Source: Actinokineospora iranica
GTDB taxonomy: Bacteria; Actinomycetota; Actinomycetes; Mycobacteriales; Pseudonocardiaceae
DNA length: 64,000 bases
Direction: 5' to 3'
NCBI RefSeq assembly: GCF_900101685.1
Contig: NZ_FMZZ01000014.1
Span: 105,591-169,590 of the forward strand
Shown: positions 59,858-64,000 of the stretch, piece by piece
Numbering within the stretch: the stretch's first letter is position 1
Layout of the letters: the number at the start of each line of letters is the position of its first letter
Notes under the pieces: generated by a model
The model's database searches: none
The model's input: only the letters and a program-made list of their open reading frames with translations
Told to the model about the DNA's origin: nothing
Translations under genes and position numbers: made by a program

Positions 59858-60691
59858 TCACCCGCCGAGCAGTCCGTTCAGCTCCCCCCACGTCATCGTG
59901 TCCTGTACCGATTTATACGTACCCGACTCAAGCAACTCCCGAGTAGCACGGCGCATGAGGCCGTAAGCCGCCTCGGCCACCGCGGGCCCCAGGCTGACCC
60001 GTGCGACGCCCGCCGCGCGAAGCTCACCGACGCTCGGCGACCTTGGTCCGACGGTGATGTTCAGGGGCGCCGGGATCTCCCTGGCCAGCGCTGTGATGGT
60101 GTCGAGGTCGGCCAACCCGGGCACGAAGATGCCCGACGCGCCCGCGTTGAGGTAGGCGTGCGCGCGTTCCACGGTGGACTTGAACCGGGTTTCCGTGTCG
60201 CCGACCGAGCGCAGGTAAGTGTCGGTGCGAGCGTTGATATAGAGCGGGATTCCCACTTCGTCGGCCGCTGACCGGGCCGCTGTCAACCGGGCGGTCTGCT
60301 CGTCCACGGTCCGCAATGGACCGTCGTCCGTCGCGAAGGAGTCCTCAATGTTCACGCCTACCGCCCCTGCGGTAAGCACAGCCCGGATCGTCTCCGCGAC
60401 GTCGTCGGGCGTCGTGCCGAACCCGGTCTCGATATCCGCTGTGACCGGCACATCGACAGCGGCGACCACCCTGGCCACGAGGTCGACCGCGCGGGACCGG
60501 TCGAGTCGGTCGCCGTCGGCGGCGCCGAGGCTCCATGCCACGCCCGCGCTCGTGGTCGCCACCGCGCGCACGCCCGCCGCCACGGAAACGCAGGCGCTGG
60601 CGACATCCCAGGCGTTTGCCAAGGCCAGCACCTCGCCGTCGGTGTGCAGGGTGTGGAAGAGCGCGGCGCGTTCCTGATGCGAAGTGGTCAT
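59858..60691 (-). CDS. Isocitrate lyase/PEP mutase family protein
   Basis: The 277-residue TIM-barrel protein has ALANAWDVASA, VPVTADIETGFG (metal-binding Asp/Glu), VGVNIEDSFA and LYINARTDTYL, as in PEP mutase/2-methylisocitrate lyase-like members. The loop Cys of true lyases (K-K-C-G-H) is replaced by DSFATDDGPLR, so it is neither isocitrate lyase nor methylisocitrate lyase. It may act on oxaloacetate-like or phosphonate substrates. ATG 60691 chosen. Confidence 0.88.
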   Translation of the reverse strand: MTTSHQERAALFHTLHTDGEVLALANAWDVASACVSVAAGVRAVATTSAGVAWSLGAADGDRLDRSRAVDLVARVVAAVDVPVTADIETGFGTTPDDVAETIRAVLTAGAVGVNIEDSFATDDGPLRTVDEQTARLTAARSAADEVGIPLYINARTDTYLRSVGDTETRFKSTVERAHAYLNAGASGIFVPGLADLDTITALAREIPAPLNITVGPRSPSVGELRAAGVARVSLGPAVAEAAYGLMRRATRELLESGTYKSVQDTMTWGELNGLLGG

Positions 60692-60744
60692 GCGCAAGAG
60701 TCAAGCAGCACCCACCGACAAACCGAGAACCCGGACTTGGCGAG

Positions 60745-60783
60745 AAAACGACACCGCTGTCTTCTGGACGCACAAGTCGTTTT
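60745..60783. promoter_or_regulatory. AAAACGAC/GTCGTTTT inverted repeat upstream of ada-alkA
   Basis: Perfect 8-bp arms at 60745-60752 and 60776-60783 with a 23-bp spacer lie 36-74 bp before the Ada-AlkA start. It could be the site of Ada autoregulation or of another repressor. Confidence 0.4.
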
Positions 60784-60818
60784 ACCGCTAGCAGCCCTGT
60801 GGCGCCGAAGACCATCCT

Positions 60819-62288
60819 GTGCGGGTGCATGAGGATTTCGACCGCTGCGTTCGTGCTGTGCGGTCCAAGGACGCGCGGTTCGACGGCTGGTTTTTCACCG
60901 CGGTCCGGACCACCCGCATCTACTGCCGTCCGAGTTGCCCGGGTATGCCGCCCAAAGCGGAGAACATGGCTTTCTTCCCCAGCGCCGCCGCGGCCCAGCA
61001 GGCCGGATACCGGGCGTGCAAGCGGTGCCGCCCGGACGCCAGCCCCGGGTCGCCGCAGTGGAACGAGCGCGCCGACCTGGCCGCGCGCGCGATGCGGCTG
61101 ATCGCCGACGGTGTCGTCGACCGCGCGGGAGTCCCCGGTCTGGCCGCGCGCCTGGGCTACAGCGTCCGACAGGTGGAGCGACAGTTGCTGGCCGAGTTCG
61201 GCGCGGGCCCGCTCGCGTTGGCAAGGGCGCAGCGCGCGCAGACCGCTCGGCTGCTGATCGAGACCACCGCCCTGCCGATGAGCGAGGTCGCCGCCGCCGC
61301 CGGTTTCGGCAGCATCCGCACGTTCAACGACACCGTGCGCGAGGTGTTCGCCCTGCCGCCCACCGAGTTGCGGCTCCGCGCGGGGCGGCAGGTGTCCAGC
61401 CCCGGGGTCATCTCGCTGCGGCTGCCCTTCCGCGAGCCGCTGTGCCCGGACAACCTGTTCGGGCACCTCGCCGCCACCGCCGTCCCCGGCGTCGAAGAGT
61501 GGCGCGACGGCGCGTACCGGCGCACGCTGCGCCTGCCGCACGGCACCGGGATCGTCACGCTGCGGCCGACCGCCGACCACATCGCCTGCCAGCTCGCCCT
61601 GACCGACCTGCGCGACCTGGCCCGCGCCATCAGCCGCTGCCGCAGGCTGCTCGACCTCGACGCCGACCCGGTCGCCGTGGACGACCTGCTCGCCGCCGAC
61701 CCCGTGCTCGCCCCCTACGTCCGCAAGGACCCCGGCCGCCGCGTCCCGCGCACGGTCGACGGAGCCGAGATGGCCATCCGCGCGGTCCTCGGCCAGCAGG
61801 TGTCGACCGCGGCGGCCCGCACCCACGCCGCGCGCCTGGTCCTCGACCACGGCGACCCGGTGCACGACCCGGCGGGCGGCCTGACCCACCTGTTCCCCAC
61901 CCCGACGACGCTGGCCGACCTCGACCCGGAGCGCCTCGCCCTGCCGCACGCCCGCCGCGACACCCTGCTCGCCCTGGTCCACGCCCTCACCTCGGGCGCG
62001 ATCGACCTCGGCGTCGGCGCCGACCGCGACCTGGCCAGGGCCCGGCTCGCCGCGCTGCCCGGGTTCGGCCCGTGGACGGTGGAGACCATCGCCATGCGCG
62101 CCCTGGGCGACCCGGACGCGTTCCTCCCCGGCGATCTGGGCGTGCGCGCCGCTGCCCGCGCGCTGGGCCTGCCGTTCTCCCCGGCCGGGCTGACCGCGCA
62201 CGCCGCGGCTTGGCGCCCGTGGCGCGCCTACGCTGTGCAGTACCTGTGGGCCACCGGGGACCACCCGGTGAACCACCTGCCCGCCTGA
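60819..62288 (+). CDS. alkA: Ada-AlkA fusion: methyl-sensing regulator and 3-methyladenine DNA glycosylase
   Basis: The 489-residue protein joins an Ada N-terminal zinc domain (Cys 36, 40, 67, 70; IYCRPSCPG and ACKRCRPD), an AraC-type HTH (about 80-190; AAAAGFGSIRTFNDTVREVF) and an AlkA glycosylase (about 195-489) with the helix-hairpin-helix LPGFGPWTVETIAMRALGDP and catalytic Asp in LPGDLGV. It would sense methyl phosphotriesters and excise alkylated bases. GTG start. It is followed after 10 bp by ogt, an alkylation-repair operon. Confidence 0.95.
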   Translation: MRVHEDFDRCVRAVRSKDARFDGWFFTAVRTTRIYCRPSCPGMPPKAENMAFFPSAAAAQQAGYRACKRCRPDASPGSPQWNERADLAARAMRLIADGVVDRAGVPGLAARLGYSVRQVERQLLAEFGAGPLALARAQRAQTARLLIETTALPMSEVAAAAGFGSIRTFNDTVREVFALPPTELRLRAGRQVSSPGVISLRLPFREPLCPDNLFGHLAATAVPGVEEWRDGAYRRTLRLPHGTGIVTLRPTADHIACQLALTDLRDLARAISRCRRLLDLDADPVAVDDLLAADPVLAPYVRKDPGRRVPRTVDGAEMAIRAVLGQQVSTAAARTHAARLVLDHGDPVHDPAGGLTHLFPTPTTLADLDPERLALPHARRDTLLALVHALTSGAIDLGVGADRDLARARLAALPGFGPWTVETIAMRALGDPDAFLPGDLGVRAAARALGLPFSPAGLTAHAAAWRPWRAYAVQYLWATGDHPVNHLPA

Positions 62289-62298
62289 GGAGGAGAGC

Positions 62299-62811
62299 GT
62301 GCGCACGCACACCACTGTGGACAGTCCGGTCGGCCCGCTGACCCTGGTCGCGGCCGACGGCGTCCTTTCCGGGCTGTACATGACCGATCAACGCCACCGC
62401 CCAGGCGAGGAAAGCTTCGGCGAGCGCGACGGATTGGCGTTCGGGCCGGTGCTCGAGCAGCTGGCGGCCTACTTCGCAGGCGAGCTGACGGAGTTCGACC
62501 TGCCCCTGTCGTTCGCCGGAACCCCTTTCCAGCAAACGGTTTGGACAGCCCTGTGCGACATCCGGTTCGGCGAGATCGTCACCTACGCCGAACTCGCGCG
62601 GCGCATCGGCCGCCCCACCGCGTCCCGCGCGGTCGGCCTGGCCAACGGCAAGAACCCGATCAGCATCATCGTTCCCTGCCACCGCGTCATCGGCTCATCC
62701 GGCGGCCTGACCGGCTACGGCGGCGGCCTGGACCGCAAGCGGCACCTGCTCGACTTCGAGCGGGCGGGCGTCCCGGGCGCCGCGCGGGCCGTGCCCGCGG
62801 GCCTGTGGTGA
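62299..62811 (+). CDS. ogt: Methylated-DNA-protein-cysteine methyltransferase
   Basis: The 170-residue protein has the acceptor Cys in IIVPCHRVIG (C127), plus GTPFQQTVWTAL, FGEIVTYAELA and RAVGLANGKNP, all diagnostic of MGMT. It takes the methyl group from O6-methylguanine irreversibly. GTG start with AGGAGGAG upstream. In operon with the Ada-AlkA fusion. Confidence 0.95.
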   Translation: MRTHTTVDSPVGPLTLVAADGVLSGLYMTDQRHRPGEESFGERDGLAFGPVLEQLAAYFAGELTEFDLPLSFAGTPFQQTVWTALCDIRFGEIVTYAELARRIGRPTASRAVGLANGKNPISIIVPCHRVIGSSGGLTGYGGGLDRKRHLLDFERAGVPGAARAVPAGLW

Positions 62812-62990
62812 CAACCGGATGAGCGCAAGCGAGCCCTTGGCCAACAGCACCCCAGCCGACCAAGGGCGAAGAAGGTAACGGGGGCTCAGCTTGTGAGCGG
62901 TGCTTGGCCGCACGTGTACGGCTCGGCGCCACCCACCTACTTCAGTTCGCGCGCTACGGTCTGCCCAGGGACGACTCGGGGGAGGCGGCA

Positions 62991-63383
62991 ATGCGCAGGC
63001 TGGGGCTGATCATGGGGGCCGCGGTGGTGGTGACGGCCGCGTCGTGCACCGCGGTGCCGCCTGCGCCGTCCGCGAAGACTGAGCCGGTGCCCGCGCGGCA
63101 GGTCGATATCCCGCCGGTTCTCGCGTATGCCACGTCCGGCGCGGTTCGTGTGCTCAACGGGATGAAGACGGTCACGGAGTTGGATCTGACCTCCGAGGAG
63201 CACGTGGTCGACGCCGAGTGGGTCCCGGACGGCTCGCGTTTGGTCTTGGCCACCTCGACCAGGTTGGTCTCGGTCGACACCGCCACGGGGGCGACCGCGA
63301 CCGCGCGTTGCGAATGCGCGGGCATCGCGGTCGCCGGGGGCAAGGTCTACTCGACCGTCCTGTGTGGACACCGTCACGGATGA
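62991..63383 (+). CDS. Short propeller-like lipoprotein, probably truncated
   Basis: The 130-residue protein has a lipoprotein signal (LIMGAAVVVTAASC) and then WD40-like strands (SGAVRVLNGMKTVTELDL, AEWVPDGSRLVLATSTRLVSVD, GIAVAGGKVYSTV). A full propeller would need about 300 residues; the frame stops after what looks like one and a half blades. It is probably the 5' part of a broken gene. GGGGGAGG precedes the ATG. Confidence 0.65.
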   Translation: MRRLGLIMGAAVVVTAASCTAVPPAPSAKTEPVPARQVDIPPVLAYATSGAVRVLNGMKTVTELDLTSEEHVVDAEWVPDGSRLVLATSTRLVSVDTATGATATARCECAGIAVAGGKVYSTVLCGHRHG

Positions 63384-63461
63384 TGCCCGTGGCGTTCTTC
63401 GGGCTGGAATTGACTCCGTGGTAAATCACTCAAAAGTCAATTCGAGCAGGAGAAAACAGCG

Positions 63462-63935
63462 GTGACACGGTCATGGTGGGGATGGGGCAACGTCGAGGAC
63501 GCGGTCGTCGGAACCGAGCGAGCTGAGCTGACTCGCCGGGTCGCCGGGTTGTTGCCGGACGCGGATCTCACCGTGCACGGGCCGCCGGAGCTGGCCGGGC
63601 TCGCGTCCGACGATGTCGGCGATCGCGTCGCGCACGGGCACGGGCAGGCGTTCCGAAATGTGGTGCGGGTCATGCTGGGCCGGGTCGACCACGTGCCGGA
63701 TCTGGTGCTGCGGCCACGGTCGGAGCAGGACGTGGTGGACGTGCTGGACTGGTGCGCGGGCATCGCGGTGGTCCCGTTTGGTGGCGGGACGTCGGTGGTG
63801 GGTGGGGTCGAGCCGCGGTGCGCCGGGGACCACCCGGGCGTGGTGTCGCTGGACCTTGGCCGGTTGGACCGGATAGTCGAGGTCGACCGGGTCAGCCGGG
63901 CGGCGCGACATCGACCTATCACGTCGCGTCGGTGA
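63462..63935 (+). pseudogene. N-terminal fragment of an FAD-binding oxidoreductase
   Basis: Starts well (AGGAG upstream; TRSWWGWGNVEDAVV) and shows the beginning of an FAD_binding_4 domain of the alkylglycerone-phosphate synthase type (DLVLRPRSEQDVVDVLDWCA, VVPFGGGTSVVGGVEPR, VEVDRVSRAAR). At about 63905 the match ends and the frame closes ten codons later. The remaining ~350 residues of such an enzyme are absent. Confidence 0.8.
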
Positions 63936-64000
63936 CCAAGACGTTCGCCGCGACCCTGTTCGGCATGATCGCCCAGCGCAGCAGCACCCTGGAGGACACC
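63905..64000 (+). pseudogene. Internal fragment of a beta-lactamase-family serine hydrolase, runs off window
   Basis: In a different frame from the oxidoreductase, the last 96 bases read TYHVASVTKTFAATLFGMIA, with the S-x-x-K active-site motif (SVTK) of class C beta-lactamase-like hydrolases, then LEDT. The normal ~60 residues before this motif are missing, so it is joined directly to the oxidoreductase fragment. Confidence 0.65.

Noticed and set aside
60345..62381. Minus-strand frame opposite the Ada-AlkA gene
   Set aside because: The plus strand carries all Ada, HTH and glycosylase motifs.

Overview
This is a high-GC, gene-dense chromosome segment that reads as an actinobacterium of the order Pseudonocardiales (an Actinokineospora/Saccharothrix-like organism is the best guess, made by inference). 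The support is frequent GTG/TTG starts and a set of actinobacterial families: an IniB/IniA/IniC-type locus with an Hsp70-like protein, XRE-DUF5753 plus DUF397 genes, DUF1707, DUF3224, a streptogrisin/alpha-lytic type protease and an MT0933-like antitoxin. No rRNA, tRNA, CRISPR array or prophage was seen.

Layout. 1-1.4 kb: end of a natural-product type glycosyltransferase and a SnoaL/NTF2-like protein. 1.5-8 kb: a membrane acyltransferase and a complete oligopeptide-type ABC importer operon (lipoprotein, two permeases, double ATPase). 8-12.4 kb: an MFS exporter with DUF3224, a Nudix hydrolase, and an XRE-TPR regulator divergent from a small secreted peptide. 12.6-17 kb is a worn accessory zone: a Crp-type regulator, a decayed copy of the 1.1-kb NTF2 gene, VanZ, a secreted protein, a second Crp fragment and a broken IS110 element. 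17-27.6 kb holds housekeeping and hypothetical genes (HIT, TetR, MBL hydrolase, GNAT, DUF3592, histidine phosphatase). 27.6-33.8 kb: treX-treY-treZ trehalose operon, followed by a PknB-like kinase. 35.3-38 kb: a tightly coupled trio of a Gly/Ala/Asp repeat protein, a JmjC/cupin oxygenase and a sucrase-ferredoxin-like protein. 38-40 kb: XRE, ImmA/IrrE protease and PIN-like trio. 41.9-43.3 kb: duplicated DUF397 genes with a frameshifted XRE-DUF5753 partner. 44.3-55 kb: iniB, iniA-iniC and, divergently, hsp70-like, iniR-like regulator and acyl-CoA dehydrogenase. 55-62.8 kb: DUF1707, short YceI, S1 protease, ABC-F protein, antitoxin-like protein, PEP mutase-family protein and an alkylation repair pair (Ada-AlkA fusion and Ogt). 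63-64 kb: three truncated genes in a row.

The most notable systems are the repeat-protein/JmjC-cupin/ferredoxin trio, which looks like a substrate-plus-modifying-enzyme pair, and the extended Ini locus, where translational coupling ties an Hsp70-like ATPase and an acyl-CoA dehydrogenase to the regulator. Two dispersed intergenic repeat families also stand out, one carrying a perfect DnaA-box 9-mer and one built on a CTCGATGGGG palindrome.
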